Shown here one piece after another: positions 23,628 to 33,385 of a stretch of DNA of 64,000 bases. The notes beneath the pieces are model-generated. The model saw only the letters and a list, made by a program, of their open reading frames with translations. It searched no databases and was not told the origin of the DNA. The stretch lies in the NCBI GenBank assembly GCA_016794785.1, contig JAEUHC010000027.1:62001-126000 (forward strand), given 5' to 3'. Position 1 is the first letter of the stretch, and every line of letters starts with the position of its first letter. The translations under genes were made by a program, and so were the position numbers. The DNA is from Opitutaceae bacterium. GTDB taxonomy: Bacteria; Verrucomicrobiota; Verrucomicrobiia; Opitutales; Opitutaceae.

Positions 23628-26600
23628 CTAGAATTCCAGGCGAAGCGTAAACGCGAAGGCCCGCGGATCCTCGCGGAAGGCGCGGCGGTTGAAGACGACG
23701 CCGCTGACCGAGTCGACGTCGCGCTTGGTCGCGTTAATCGTGCGATCGTCGAGGAAGTTCGTGACGTTCAGCTGATAGGTGACGCGCGTGGCATCGAGCC
23801 ACCGGCCCGCGAGGCCCTTGGTCCGGTATTGGAAGAACAGGTCGCCGAGCGACCGTGGATTGCCCATCAGCCTGCGGCCGGTCGCGAGTTCCACGCCCGC
23901 CACGTTGGCGCTTTGGTAACGCCAGCCGCCGCCGACCGCGAGGCCCTTCAACGGACCGGTGGCGAAGGAATAGCGGGTCCAGAGGTTCGCCTTGTGGGCC
24001 CGGTTGCCGTAGGCCTGCTGCTGCTCCAGCCGGATTCTCGCCAGCTCCGTGTCGGACTGCGCGATCCGCTGCGCGACGGTGAGGTTGGCAAACGCCTGGT
24101 TCCGATCGAAGAGGGTTTGGTTGTAAATGGACGGCCGGCCGGTGCGGGTGGTGTAGAAGGTGTCGAGACTCTTCCAGAGGGTGACGCGATCGGCCCACCA
24201 TGGCACACCTTCGTAAAAGACATTGGTGCGGGTCCGATCCGTGTGGGAGTAGCCGGCCCGCAGGGTCCAGTTGCGGGTGGGGTTGGCGACCAACTCGACT
24301 TCCGTGCCCTTGCTGATCAGATCGCTGAGATAAGAGTCGGCCGTGCTGAAGTAAACCGAGGTCAGGTCGCCGATGGCCTTGATGGGATCGCTGGCGCCGA
24401 AGGTGGTGAGCCCCGCCTGCCGGAAATAATAGTCGAACGACGACATCACGTCGTTGTTGGGATTCACGAAGACCGCCTCGCCTCCCTGGATGCGGTCGCC
24501 GAGGGCTTTGGACTCAAAGGCCTTGATCGCCCCGCTGATCCTATTGTCGAGGAAACTGAAGGCGATGCCGTAGTCGTGGCCGCGGCCACGGAACGGAGGC
24601 GGCGTGAGATCCTCGGGCAGCGCCGAACGGTTGCGATCCCCGAGGCCGACGCCGTTGGACATGTTGGCGGTGAGCGAGAAATTGCGCGTGAGGTGATAGA
24701 CCGCGCCCAGCGATCGCCGGACGCCGCCGTTCTTGTCGGTGGTGAACCACTGCCGGCCGAGCGGGGCGTAGAGCGGCTGATCGGCGGGGGTGGCGAAGCG
24801 GAAGAGCCCGGTCCCCGCGTCGCGCAGGGTGCGCGGCCCCTCCGCGGAGATGGTGTCGTCGCGCCAGCCAAGCGTGGTCACGAGGCGGCGGTCGAACATG
24901 AAGTTTTGCATCACCACCATGTTGGAATCGGTGGTGATTTCGTCGTCGAAGTCGCGGTCGTTGGCCGCGACCCAGGTCGTCGTGAGGCTGCCGAGGGTGG
25001 CGAACGCGGAGCGGAACGACTCGAGGTTGGCGGGGTTGCCGGGCTGGAAGCCCGAGGTGTAATTGGCGAACGGCCCGCCGATCTGGAAATACCGCCGGCG
25101 GAACACTTGGTTGGCCGCCGCCTCCGGGTTGCCGCCGTAGGGGCGGCCGGCCCAGGCCTCGCGCGAGCGGAGCCGCCGGTCATCGGCGATGTTGCGCTCG
25201 GTCATCACGGCGAAGCGGTGAAAGCCCCAGCGCTTCCCGAGATCGAGCTCGTAGGAGAAGGAGGCGCGCAGGGTCTCGTCGGCCTTGCGGCGCTGGAGCC
25301 GGAAATAATTCTGCTGGCTGAAATAGTAGCCGTTGCCGAAGAAGTAGGGATTCAGGCGGCCGTCCGGGAGGCGGTAATTCAGATCAGCGCGCAGGTCCGG
25401 GTTCTGGCCGAGCAGCGTGTCGCTGCGCCGTTCCGAGCGGTTATACGCCAGCTCCATGTAGAGGTGCGAGAACCAGCGGTGGTTGAACACGGCGGTCAGG
25501 CTGTCGAAGCTCACGCCGGCAAACTCGCCCGGACCGGACGAGGTGACCGCCCCGTAGGGCTCGATGCTTTCGTCCAGCGTCGGCACCGTCGAGGTGTTGA
25601 AAATGCTGCCGACACTGGAGAACGTCGTGCGGTTGGCGGTGGGGGAGGCGCCTTCCCAGAATTGCGGCGGCACGGCGAGATCGGGCCCATAGACAATGAC
25701 GGTGCGCGGGCTGAGATTCCCGGTGCCGGCAGTGGCGTTGACGAGCGCGGTGCCGTTGGCGTTTTCGTAGCGCTCCAGCGCCTGATTCCAGCGGATCTGG
25801 CCGGCGTTGAGCCCGCCGAGGAAACGCGTGACGGCATCGAGGTGGTTCCAGTCGCGCCCGGAGACACCCTCGGTGTGGCTGCGCTGATAGCTCGTGGTGA
25901 GGTCGGTGTCCTTGCCGAAGCGGTATTTCCCCGCGACCGTGATGCCTTGGAAATCGGTGTATTGGTGGGGCTGGGCCGAGCCTTTGCGGTCGCGAGTGGC
26001 CATGACGCGCAGCGCCAGGCGGTCCTTCAGCAGCATCCGGTTGACATCGACGACCGCGCGCCGGGTGCTCTCGTCGGCTACCTTGAAGTCGAGCGAGACG
26101 AGGTGGCGGGTGAGCAAGGGCGAGCGCGTGCGGAAGTTGAGGTTGCCGCCCGCGCTGCCGGTGCCGAAGAGGATGGCGTTGGGCCCGCGGGTGGAGCCGA
26201 CGCGCTCGACGTTGTAGGTGTTGCCGTCGCTGGCGGAGCGAAAGCCATCGACCGAGAGCGTGCCGGCGAGCCCGCGGACCGTGAAGGCGAAGCCTTGGTC
26301 GCCAAACATGTTGGCCTGCGCGCCGGCCCCGCCGGGCTCGTCGCCGCCGAGCGGCACATCGGCATTCATGTCGTAGCGCAGAAGTTCCTCCAGCGTGGTG
26401 GCGGCCAGATCGTCGAGGAGATCCTTGGTGAAAATGCTGATGGATCCGGGCGTGTCGCGCAGGGCCGTGTTGAGGCGCGTGCCGTCGAGCGAATTGGACG
26501 CAGCGTAGCCGGATTCCGTCAGCTCGCTCACCACGAAGGGGGACAGCTCGACAGCCTTCTCCGAAGTCGCAGGCGGGCTGGCGGGGGCCGCGGTCTGAGC

Positions 26601-26720
26601 CAGGACGGCGACGGGCCAGCCCATCAGCACCGCGAAGAACGGCAGAACGCGAAGAAACCGGGCCGGCTGGGAAACGGTGCCCGAGGCACCATGAGGAATG
26701 AAGCGATTCCGTGGGTTCAT
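23628..26720 (-). CDS. TonB-dependent outer-membrane receptor (SPFVV type)
   Basis: 1030 residues. The signal peptide ends near VAVLAQTAA. A short AVELSPFVVSE segment, common before the plug in verrucomicrobial receptors, is followed by the plug (GYAASNSLDGTRLNTALRDTPGSISIFTKDLLDDL, FTVRGLAGTLSVDGFRS, RGPNAILFGTGSAGGNLNF). The barrel ends RAFAFTLRLEF with a terminal Phe. There is no carboxypeptidase-like domain, unlike the receptor at 8551. I chose the ATG at 26720 (MNPRNRF). The substrate is unknown. Confidence 0.95.
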   Translation of the reverse strand: MNPRNRFIPHGASGTVSQPARFLRVLPFFAVLMGWPVAVLAQTAAPASPPATSEKAVELSPFVVSELTESGYAASNSLDGTRLNTALRDTPGSISIFTKDLLDDLAATTLEELLRYDMNADVPLGGDEPGGAGAQANMFGDQGFAFTVRGLAGTLSVDGFRSASDGNTYNVERVGSTRGPNAILFGTGSAGGNLNFRTRSPLLTRHLVSLDFKVADESTRRAVVDVNRMLLKDRLALRVMATRDRKGSAQPHQYTDFQGITVAGKYRFGKDTDLTTSYQRSHTEGVSGRDWNHLDAVTRFLGGLNAGQIRWNQALERYENANGTALVNATAGTGNLSPRTVIVYGPDLAVPPQFWEGASPTANRTTFSSVGSIFNTSTVPTLDESIEPYGAVTSSGPGEFAGVSFDSLTAVFNHRWFSHLYMELAYNRSERRSDTLLGQNPDLRADLNYRLPDGRLNPYFFGNGYYFSQQNYFRLQRRKADETLRASFSYELDLGKRWGFHRFAVMTERNIADDRRLRSREAWAGRPYGGNPEAAANQVFRRRYFQIGGPFANYTSGFQPGNPANLESFRSAFATLGSLTTTWVAANDRDFDDEITTDSNMVVMQNFMFDRRLVTTLGWRDDTISAEGPRTLRDAGTGLFRFATPADQPLYAPLGRQWFTTDKNGGVRRSLGAVYHLTRNFSLTANMSNGVGLGDRNRSALPEDLTPPPFRGRGHDYGIAFSFLDNRISGAIKAFESKALGDRIQGGEAVFVNPNNDVMSSFDYYFRQAGLTTFGASDPIKAIGDLTSVYFSTADSYLSDLISKGTEVELVANPTRNWTLRAGYSHTDRTRTNVFYEGVPWWADRVTLWKSLDTFYTTRTGRPSIYNQTLFDRNQAFANLTVAQRIAQSDTELARIRLEQQQAYGNRAHKANLWTRYSFATGPLKGLAVGGGWRYQSANVAGVELATGRRLMGNPRSLGDLFFQYRTKGLAGRWLDATRVTYQLNVTNFLDDRTINATKRDVDSVSGVVFNRRAFREDPRAFAFTLRLEF

Positions 26721-26904
26721 GGGGGTGATGCACGCTGGGGTTGAGGCGCACGAAGGGGGAGATGCGCGGGGCACGAACGTCTGACGTCCCGGCGCTCAGC
26801 GTTGCGCGCTACCTATTCTTGGTCGAGAAGGTTTTCAGCCCCTCTCTTGATCCGCGCCAACGTCGGTCCTTTTGCGCGACAGAATTTGGGAGCTTGGGCT
26901 GCGA

Positions 26905-28275
26905 TCAGCGATTGCCGTCGGTCGCCAAGTGGCGGTGCAGGGCGTTGACTTTTTCCACGATGCGCTCCTCGAGCGTCGGAGCCCAGGGGCCGGGGTGAGT
27001 GAAACTGAAACGCATCGCGGTCTCGCCTTCGTAGCCGCCCTCCTCGCGCACGCGGCTGCTCGGGATGTAGCCCATCACGTCGTTGGAGTAGCCGGCGACC
27101 CAGACGGCGGCGGGGCCGGCGAGTTCGCGTTTCAGGCGCAGCGAATAATCCACGCAGACTTCGCCGCCGATCGCGGCGAGCACGAGGTCTTCGCCGAAGC
27201 GCACGACTTGCACGGGGCAGGGATAGCTCGTGGGCAAGCTCTCGCCGGCGTCGAGTTTGGCGAGGAAGCGCTTTGCGTGGTCGGCCTCGGTGCGATCCTT
27301 GGAGGCGAGGCGTGCCTGCCACTCGGCTCGCGTGGGCAGCGGCGCGTAGTCGAGCGCGACGGTGGCGTAGCCGGACCGCAACGGGCCGCGCACGGCGCGC
27401 GGCGCGACGGTGAGCGCGGTCTCGACGGCGTTGGCGAGGGCGCGGCCGTGCTGCTGGGCGAGTTCGACGGTGCGGCGCGGGTAGGGATTCTGATCGCCCG
27501 CGGCGCCGGTGACGAAGAGCGCGACTGCGCCCGGATGCGCGGCTTCGAGGTAGGTCTGCGCGTAGCCGGCGTAGTCGGCGTTCCACTGCTGGAGGGCGAG
27601 GGTGGTGTTGTGGCACGCGTAGCCGAAGACGACGGCGCGCAATTTCCCCGCGGTATCCGTGACGCGCAGCACCGGCACGTCGTGATCGACGGGGCCGGCG
27701 GGATGGGGGCTGTTGGCGTAGCCACTTGCGGTGGGCAGGCGGCGGTTCATCGCGAAGCCAGCGCGGGCGTGGGTGTAGCCGAGCTGCGCGGGCGCGAGGT
27801 GCGCGAGCGACTCGCCGATGAGCGCGAAAATTTTTTCTTCCAATTCGCGCCCGTAGGCGCGGCTGGCCTCGGCGATGCGCGGGTCGCGATCTTCGCCGGG
27901 CGAGCGGCCGACGCGAAACTCCGGGCCGCTGTGCGTGTGCGAGGCGTTGAGCAGCAGGCCCTCGGGCGGCAGGCGGTGCGCCGCTGCGACGCGTTTTTCC
28001 AAATTCAGGCGAAGCGCCTGCGGCACGCCGATGAGGTCGAGCGTCACGAACACAAGGCGCGCGCCGCGCGTGTCCTCCAGCGCGAGGGCCTTGGCGAAGA
28101 GTTCGGTTTCCTTCCCGTCGGCGGGCTTGGTGCGCGAGGCGTAGCCCGCCATCCAGAGCGGCTGCGTGGGCGTGATCGCGGCGACGGCGACGCCGGCCTT
28201 CCATTCGGGTGCCGGGGCCGCGGGCAGCATGGCCGGCCACAGGGCCGCTAGCAGCGCCGCGAGTTTGGTTTTCAT
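26905..28275 (-). CDS. Secreted neutral/alkaline ceramidase-like hydrolase
   Basis: 456 residues with a signal peptide (MKTKLAALLAALWPAMLPAAPAP). The N-terminal ceramidase pattern is visible: AAITPTQPLWMAGYASR, LVFVTLDLIGVP, NASHTHSGPEF (metal-binding HTHSGP) and YACHNTTLALQQWNADYAGYAQ. Family members cleave the amide of ceramides or act on related lipids, but many short bacterial members (about 450 residues, lacking the C-terminal beta domain) have unknown substrates. The start overlaps the stop of the upstream Nudix gene by 4 bases, so the two are translationally coupled. Confidence 0.9.
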   Translation of the reverse strand: MKTKLAALLAALWPAMLPAAPAPEWKAGVAVAAITPTQPLWMAGYASRTKPADGKETELFAKALALEDTRGARLVFVTLDLIGVPQALRLNLEKRVAAAHRLPPEGLLLNASHTHSGPEFRVGRSPGEDRDPRIAEASRAYGRELEEKIFALIGESLAHLAPAQLGYTHARAGFAMNRRLPTASGYANSPHPAGPVDHDVPVLRVTDTAGKLRAVVFGYACHNTTLALQQWNADYAGYAQTYLEAAHPGAVALFVTGAAGDQNPYPRRTVELAQQHGRALANAVETALTVAPRAVRGPLRSGYATVALDYAPLPTRAEWQARLASKDRTEADHAKRFLAKLDAGESLPTSYPCPVQVVRFGEDLVLAAIGGEVCVDYSLRLKRELAGPAAVWVAGYSNDVMGYIPSSRVREEGGYEGETAMRFSFTHPGPWAPTLEERIVEKVNALHRHLATDGNR

Positions 28276-28772
28276 GGGGCAGGGGTGATTTCCTCGATCT
28301 CGACCACAACGGGTTTGCCGGGGAGGCAGTCGGCCTTCAAGGCCACGAATTTGTCGCGGTAGCGATCGTAGATGGGCCAGAGAGCGCGGCGGTCGGTCTC
28401 GGGGATAGCGAGCATCTCGATGGCGGCGCGGGAGAAGAAGGCGAACTGGCCCTCGTCAATCGGCGGGGGCAGGGCGGGGAGGGGGACTTTGCAGCGGAAG
28501 AGAAACATCAGCCAGTGCGTCTGCCCTTCGTAGGCCTTCTCGGCGATCATCGCGAAGAGATGCAGGTCGGCGGTCGTCACCCGGTGGCCGGTTTCTTCGA
28601 AGGTCTCGCGCACGGCGCACTCAAAGGGCGATTCGCCGACGGCGGTTTCGAGCTTGCCGCCGATGGGGCTCCACACGCCGAGGTTCGGCGGCTTGGCGCG
28701 GAGCAGGAGGAGCTGTTCGCCGGCGGCGTTTTCCAAAAAGACGAGGACGGCGATTTTGTAGGCGAGCGACAT
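28272..28772 (-). CDS. Nudix hydrolase
   Basis: 166 residues starting MSLAYKIAVLVFLENAAGEQ. The Nudix box is GGKLETAVGESPFECAVRETFEETG, two residues longer than the classic spacing before the first Glu but with the RExxEExG core intact. Nudix enzymes hydrolyse nucleoside diphosphates linked to another group; the substrate cannot be predicted. Upstream in-frame codons lack conservation and overlap the divergent gene's leader, so the ATG at 28772 is preferred. Coupled to the ceramidase-like gene. Confidence 0.9.
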   Translation of the reverse strand: MSLAYKIAVLVFLENAAGEQLLLLRAKPPNLGVWSPIGGKLETAVGESPFECAVRETFEETGHRVTTADLHLFAMIAEKAYEGQTHWLMFLFRCKVPLPALPPPIDEGQFAFFSRAAIEMLAIPETDRRALWPIYDRYRDKFVALKADCLPGKPVVVEIEEITPAP

Positions 28773-28952
28773 CGAGAGGGTAGATGAAGGAAGTGAGGAA
28801 AGTGGACGCGGAGAGTGGCAGGACTCAGCCATGAGAGACGGAGACCGCGGCCTCACGCGCAAGGAAAAGGCCGCAGGCTTCACTTGCGCGGTTCGCCGCA
28901 TGGGCCGGAAATTTTTCGTGACCGCCGCCGGGTCGCGCCTCACGTTGTCCGG

Positions 28953-29561
28953 GTGCGTGAGCTTTCCCCGATTACCCTAGGCGTCTGGCTGTGCTTGCTG
29001 GCGCTCGTCGCCCCCCGACTCGCGGCGGCGGAGGTCGAGGTCTCGACCGTGAGATTTTCCAATGTCCGCGCGCCCAATGGCGCGACCGGCACGTGGCTGG
29101 AGGCCGAGATCGCGCTTCAGGTGAAGCCGGCGCCGGGTGCGGTCGGCCAGATGGTGCCGCGGGTGCGGGTCGCGATGCTGATGGCGTTTGAGCTGCCAGG
29201 CCCCGCGGGCGGTGAAAGGCGGCTGGAGTCCTACCGGGCCGACGCCGAGTGCGTCGCGCTTGAGCCGGGGCGCGCCCACGTGCGTTTTTATCTGCCCCCC
29301 GAGCTGGTGAAGCGCGACCAGCTCCACGGCGACCCGAAATTCTGGGGTGTCGAACTCACCGCGGCGGGCCGTCCCCAGCCGCCGGAGCGGTCGGCCTACA
29401 GCACGACGCTGACGTCGGCCGAGCAGCGGAAAAATTTCCAGGCCAAGGCCGGCTCGACTGCCGCGGCCAACGATGGGGTGCTGGTGCCGCAGTATCTGAC
29501 GCCTTTCGCCTTGGAGTATCCGCGCGCGACGCCGTCGTTTGTGCGCCGTGACGCGCGCTGA
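28953..29561 (+). CDS. Amuc_1102-like secreted pilus-system protein
   Basis: About 202 residues, starting with the GTG at 28953 (VRELSPITLGVWLCLLALVAPRLAAAEVEV), which gives a clean signal peptide. The mature part is beta-rich (VSTVRFSNVRAPNGATGTWLEAEIALQV, ARVRFYLPPELVKRD, KFWGVELTAAG). Position directly before the PilM-like gene is that of Amuc_1102 in the Akkermansia Amuc_1098-1102 cluster, whose product is reported to have an Ig-like fold. The match is from size, export signal and synteny plus moderate sequence resemblance from memory. Confidence 0.72.
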   Translation: MRELSPITLGVWLCLLALVAPRLAAAEVEVSTVRFSNVRAPNGATGTWLEAEIALQVKPAPGAVGQMVPRVRVAMLMAFELPGPAGGERRLESYRADAECVALEPGRAHVRFYLPPELVKRDQLHGDPKFWGVELTAAGRPQPPERSAYSTTLTSAEQRKNFQAKAGSTAAANDGVLVPQYLTPFALEYPRATPSFVRRDAR

Positions 29562-29642
29562 GCTCCCCGGTGGGAATCAGTAACTCACAATCCGCTTGCC
29601 GCGTCTCGCCGCATCTGAAATCGCCATTTGCCTTTATCCCCT

Positions 29643-31385
29643 ATGCGAAACCCCCGCGTCCTAGCCGTTGACATTGGAGCCGGCCATGTCGCGTGCGGAT
29701 CGTTCGCGGTCGGGGCCTCGGGGCGGCTTGTGTTGCAGCATTTTGCGCTGGAACCGCACAGCTCGGACCCCTCGCACGAGTCGCGCTGGGCGGTGGAGAT
29801 CACCCAGTCGCTCGGCGCGGTCGGCGCGCGGCGCAAACTCACCGGCCCGGCTTCCATCGCAGTGCCGGGGCACTTGGCGCTGACAAAATTCATCAAGACC
29901 CCCTCGGTCGCCAAGGAGAAGCGCAGCAAGATTATCGGTTTCGAGGCGGCGGAGAACATCCCCTATCCGCTCGAAGAGGTCGTCTGGGACAGCTACGTGG
30001 TGGCCGACGATGGCTTCGACTTGGATGTGATGCTGACGGCGGTGAAGTTTGAGGCGATGCAGTCGCTGTGCGCGGCTTCGGATGCCGCGGGCTTCCCGGT
30101 CGTCAGCGCGACACCCGCGGGTTTGGCGCTCTGCCGCGGATTCCGTTACAATTACCCGAAGATCACGGACAGCGTGATCGTGGTGAATGTGGGCGCGCGC
30201 ACCACGAGCCTGCTCTTTCTTGAAGGCGAGCGCTTCTACGTCCGCACGCTCGCCTTCGCGGGCAACGCCGTCACCCAAGCCCTCGTCGAGGAGCTCCGCA
30301 TCGACTTCGCCTCGGCCGAGGCGCTCAAGATTCAGGTCCTCTCCGGCAAAAGCGACCTGCCGGCCAATTCGCCGTCGCGCGCCGCCGTGCACAAGGCCGC
30401 CGCCGCCTTTGCCGCGCGCCTCCAGATGGAGGTCACCCGTTCCGCGGTGAACCATCGCCGCCAAGCCGGCGCCAATGCGCCCGTCGCTCTCTATCTCACC
30501 GGCGGCGGTTCCTTGATTGAGGAGCTGCCCGCCCAGCTGGCCGACAAGCTCAAGCTCCCGGTCGAGCGCTATGATGCGCTGAAGAATGTCGATGTCTCGG
30601 CCGATGCTCGCGCCGCCGGTGCCGAGAGCGCCGGACCGGTGCTCGCCGACCTCATCGGGCTCGCCACGGGGCTCGTGCAAAAGGAAGAGGAGGGCGCCAG
30701 CCTGCTGCCCCCGGCGCTCACTGCGGCGCTGGAATTTCGCAAGCGCCAGCCCTGGCTCATCACCGCCGCCGCGCTGGTGGTCGTGGCGCTCGCGCCGCCC
30801 GCCCTTTATTTTCACCGGGTCACGAGCGCGACCAACGAGCGCATCGCCCAGGTCAACGACCAGCTTCGCCCGCTGAGCGCCGTCAGTTTCCGCAATTCCG
30901 AGAACCTCGCCCAAATCGAGGACGCCGCCAAACAAATCAACGCGCTCCGCGGAGCCTACGAGACCAAGGCCAACTGGATTAACTTCCTCGCCGACCTCCA
31001 GGAGCGCCTCGTGAAAATCGAGGATGTGTGGCTCGACAAGATCCACGTTGAGCGCCCGGCGCCGCCCGAGCCCGGGACCGTGGCGCTTGATGCCCCGCCG
31101 CCTGAGCCGCCGCCCGCCGGCAGCCCGCCGGCCGATCCGAATGCGGCTCCCGCCACGCCGGCCCCGCCCCCGATTCGTCTCACCCTCAGCGGCCGCCTCC
31201 TCGATGTCTCCAATCCGCAGTCCAAGGTGAGCCCCGAGTCCCTGCAGCGCGTGAAGCAATTGCTGGCCAGCTTCACCGGCTCCCAATTCGTGAAAGCCGT
31301 CGAAAACGAGCGCTTCGACACCAACCAGAACGGGCTGCTGAAGTTCGACTTCACGCTCGTGATCAACCCGAGGAAGACGCTGTGA
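29643..31385 (+). CDS. Amuc_1101-like PilM protein fused to a PilN-like segment
   Basis: 580 residues. Residues 1-350 have the actin-like PilM fold: RVLAVDIGAGHVACGSF, ENIPYPLEEVVWD, VIVVNVGARTTSLLFLEGERFYVRTLAFAGNAVTQAL and ALYLTGGGSLIEELPAQL. A transmembrane segment follows at about 370-390 (WLITAAALVVVALAPPALYF). A periplasmic coiled-coil and PilN-like part comes next, with a Pro/Ala-rich linker. PilM is normally cytoplasmic and PilN a separate inner-membrane protein; here they form one polypeptide. The preferred ATG is 29643. It overlaps the next gene by 4 bases (GTGA). Confidence 0.9.
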   Translation: MRNPRVLAVDIGAGHVACGSFAVGASGRLVLQHFALEPHSSDPSHESRWAVEITQSLGAVGARRKLTGPASIAVPGHLALTKFIKTPSVAKEKRSKIIGFEAAENIPYPLEEVVWDSYVVADDGFDLDVMLTAVKFEAMQSLCAASDAAGFPVVSATPAGLALCRGFRYNYPKITDSVIVVNVGARTTSLLFLEGERFYVRTLAFAGNAVTQALVEELRIDFASAEALKIQVLSGKSDLPANSPSRAAVHKAAAAFAARLQMEVTRSAVNHRRQAGANAPVALYLTGGGSLIEELPAQLADKLKLPVERYDALKNVDVSADARAAGAESAGPVLADLIGLATGLVQKEEEGASLLPPALTAALEFRKRQPWLITAAALVVVALAPPALYFHRVTSATNERIAQVNDQLRPLSAVSFRNSENLAQIEDAAKQINALRGAYETKANWINFLADLQERLVKIEDVWLDKIHVERPAPPEPGTVALDAPPPEPPPAGSPPADPNAAPATPAPPPIRLTLSGRLLDVSNPQSKVSPESLQRVKQLLASFTGSQFVKAVENERFDTNQNGLLKFDFTLVINPRKTL

Positions 31386-32476
31386 GAAAAAATCCTCTCT
31401 TCGTCACGGCGCTGGCCGTCTGCGGTGTCGTGGCCCTCGGCGAGGCGTATTTGATCTACGAGCGCTTCACCGCCTCCCGCGAGGCCGAGAAGCTCCTCGC
31501 GCAGCGCCAGGGCGAACTGCTGGCGATGGGGACGCTCACTCCTCCGCCGAAGCGCGAGGTCGCCGCCGCCATCGCCGCCGATCTCGCCAAGGCGCAGGCC
31601 GCGCTCGCCGCCATGCAGGGCGAGCTCAAGGGCCGCGGCCCCGCCGCCGAACGCATCGCCGCCGCCAAGCTGCCGACCAACCGCACCGACGCCTATTTCG
31701 ACCTGGCCACCTTCGTCGAAAGGACCCGCGAACTCGCCAAGAAGAACGACATCACGGTCCGCGGCGACGCCTCGCGGTTTGGCTTCGCCGCCTTCGCCAA
31801 CCAAGGCCCCGAGGCGGATCACATCGAGCCCGTCTTTCGCCAGCGCCAGATCGCGCAGTATCTCATCGAGGCCCTGATCGAGGCCAGGCCCCAGGCGATC
31901 CTCGCGGTCCGCCGGGAGCCGCCGCTCGGCAAGGAGCAGCGCGAGCAACGCGCCGCCGCCCACGCCGCCGCCGCCGCGGGCACGCCGATCGAGCCCGTCC
32001 CGGGGGCCGGAGACGCCACGACCACCGAGGATGGCCCCGACTACTTCACGATCGACCCGCGCGTGACCGCCCGCGTGCCGGGCTTCATCGACACCATTCC
32101 CTTCAAGCTCACCTTCACCGGGCAGACCGCGGCGCTGCGCGTGTTCCTGAACAAGCTCGCCTCGTTCGATCTGCCGGTGCTGGTCCGTGAGGTGGAGGTG
32201 GAGACCGCGAGCGCCGAGGATACCGCGGCGGAGGAAACTCCCGCCGCCGATCCCACCGCCGAGCCATCGCTCGCTCCATCGGTCGTGCTTTCCGCGCTGC
32301 CCCCGGCTCCGAAAGCCGCGGCCAAAACCGCGCCGAAGGCCGCCGCCCGCACTCCGGCTGTCACGCCCATCGTTTCCAAGCCTCTCTCCAAATATACGGT
32401 GACCGTGGAATTCGTGGAGCTCGTCGCCCCGGCCACGCCGCCCGCCGATGCGTCCGCGCCCGCTCCGCCCTCCTGA
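31382..32476 (+). CDS. Amuc_1100-family pilus-like protein
   Basis: 364 residues beginning at a GTG within the GTGA overlap with the PilM-like gene. The N-terminal membrane anchor is LFVTALAVCGVVALGEAYLIYERF (about 5-28), followed by a long coiled coil (SREAEKLLAQRQGELLAMG...), a beta/alpha periplasmic domain (FFTID.., PFKLTFTGQTAALRVFLNKLASFDLPVLVREVEVE) and an Ala/Pro-rich stretch before KYTVTVEFVELV. Layout and position match Amuc_1100, a PilO/PilN-like protein known from Akkermansia. It likely belongs to the inner-membrane alignment complex linking PilM and the secretin. Confidence 0.88.
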   Translation: MRKNPLFVTALAVCGVVALGEAYLIYERFTASREAEKLLAQRQGELLAMGTLTPPPKREVAAAIAADLAKAQAALAAMQGELKGRGPAAERIAAAKLPTNRTDAYFDLATFVERTRELAKKNDITVRGDASRFGFAAFANQGPEADHIEPVFRQRQIAQYLIEALIEARPQAILAVRREPPLGKEQREQRAAAHAAAAAGTPIEPVPGAGDATTTEDGPDYFTIDPRVTARVPGFIDTIPFKLTFTGQTAALRVFLNKLASFDLPVLVREVEVETASAEDTAAEETPAADPTAEPSLAPSVVLSALPPAPKAAAKTAPKAAARTPAVTPIVSKPLSKYTVTVEFVELVAPATPPADASAPAPPS

Positions 32477-32478
32477 TC

Positions 32479-33339
32479 ATGGCCCTCACGCAACAGGACA
32501 AGGTTCTCCTCGGCGCCGCGCTCACGTTCGCGATCGCCTCCGCCGGCGTGTTTGGCTGGTTTGCCCTGCGCCATGCCGGGCCCGCGGAGATTCCGCCGGT
32601 GCAGCTGGTTGAAAGCCCTTACGAGGCCAAGGCGCCCGCCGCCCCGCCCATCAAGGCCGAGACGTGGGCCGCGCCCGTCGCGCAGTCGCGCGGCCGTGAA
32701 TGGATCTACGACACCTTCACGCCGCCGGAGATTTTCTACAACGCGCGCTCCCGCCAGTTCACCGTCAAGCCGCCCTCGAGCCTCATCGACGAAGATCAGC
32801 TGGAGGTCTTTGGCGTGGAGCTTGTGAGCGTGAAACCGGAGCCGTTCCGGCTTCAACTGATCGGCTATTCGGGTGGGGCGGGGGATTGGCGCGGCACCTT
32901 CGTCAACGCGCTCACCGGCGAGATCATTGTCGCCGGCGCCGGCCACCGTGTCGCCAAGCTCGGCCTCGTGATCAAGGCGCTGGAGGTCGCGGCGCAGTCC
33001 GTGCGCATCGGCGAAAGCATGCCGGTCCGCCAGACCGTCGCGACCGCCGTGATCCTTGACGAAAAAACGCGCCGCGAGACTACCATCACCAACCGCGAGC
33101 GCGTCTTCACCGGCACGGTGTTTGCCTTTGTCGCCGAGCCCGGCAGCACGGCCACCCGCGAGGTGCGCGCCGGGGACTCGTTCCAGATCGGCGAGGCCAC
33201 TTTCCGCATCGAAAAAGTCCAGACCACGCCGCCTGCCATCGAGATCGTGAAGGAGGCGCCCTCGTTCACGCAGCCCGATCGCCGCACGCTCACGCCCCGC
33301 GAATCCGACGCCGATGCGGAGCGCGAACCCGGCCCTTGA
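32479..33339 (+). CDS. Amuc_1099-family pilus-like protein
   Basis: 286 residues, 2 bases after the Amuc_1100-like gene. A single transmembrane segment near the N terminus (VLLGAALTFAIASAGVFGWFAL) is followed by a periplasmic part with two beta domains (GREWIYDTFTPPEIFYN..., RETTITNRERVFTGTVFAFVAEPGS..., FQIGEATFRIEKVQ). Synteny and architecture match Amuc_1099, probably a PilP-like connector to the secretin. No catalytic motif. Confidence 0.86.
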   Translation: MALTQQDKVLLGAALTFAIASAGVFGWFALRHAGPAEIPPVQLVESPYEAKAPAAPPIKAETWAAPVAQSRGREWIYDTFTPPEIFYNARSRQFTVKPPSSLIDEDQLEVFGVELVSVKPEPFRLQLIGYSGGAGDWRGTFVNALTGEIIVAGAGHRVAKLGLVIKALEVAAQSVRIGESMPVRQTVATAVILDEKTRRETTITNRERVFTGTVFAFVAEPGSTATREVRAGDSFQIGEATFRIEKVQTTPPAIEIVKEAPSFTQPDRRTLTPRESDADAEREPGP

Positions 33340-33385
33340 GTCCACCCCCCCTTTCCCCTCCCGGTTCCTTGTCTCCCTTTCTGCA

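Noticed and set aside
23445..26744. 1099-codon plus-strand frame opposite the second TonB receptor
   Set aside because: Same reason: compositional shadow, no domain, and it overlaps the end of the DUF1501 gene in another frame.
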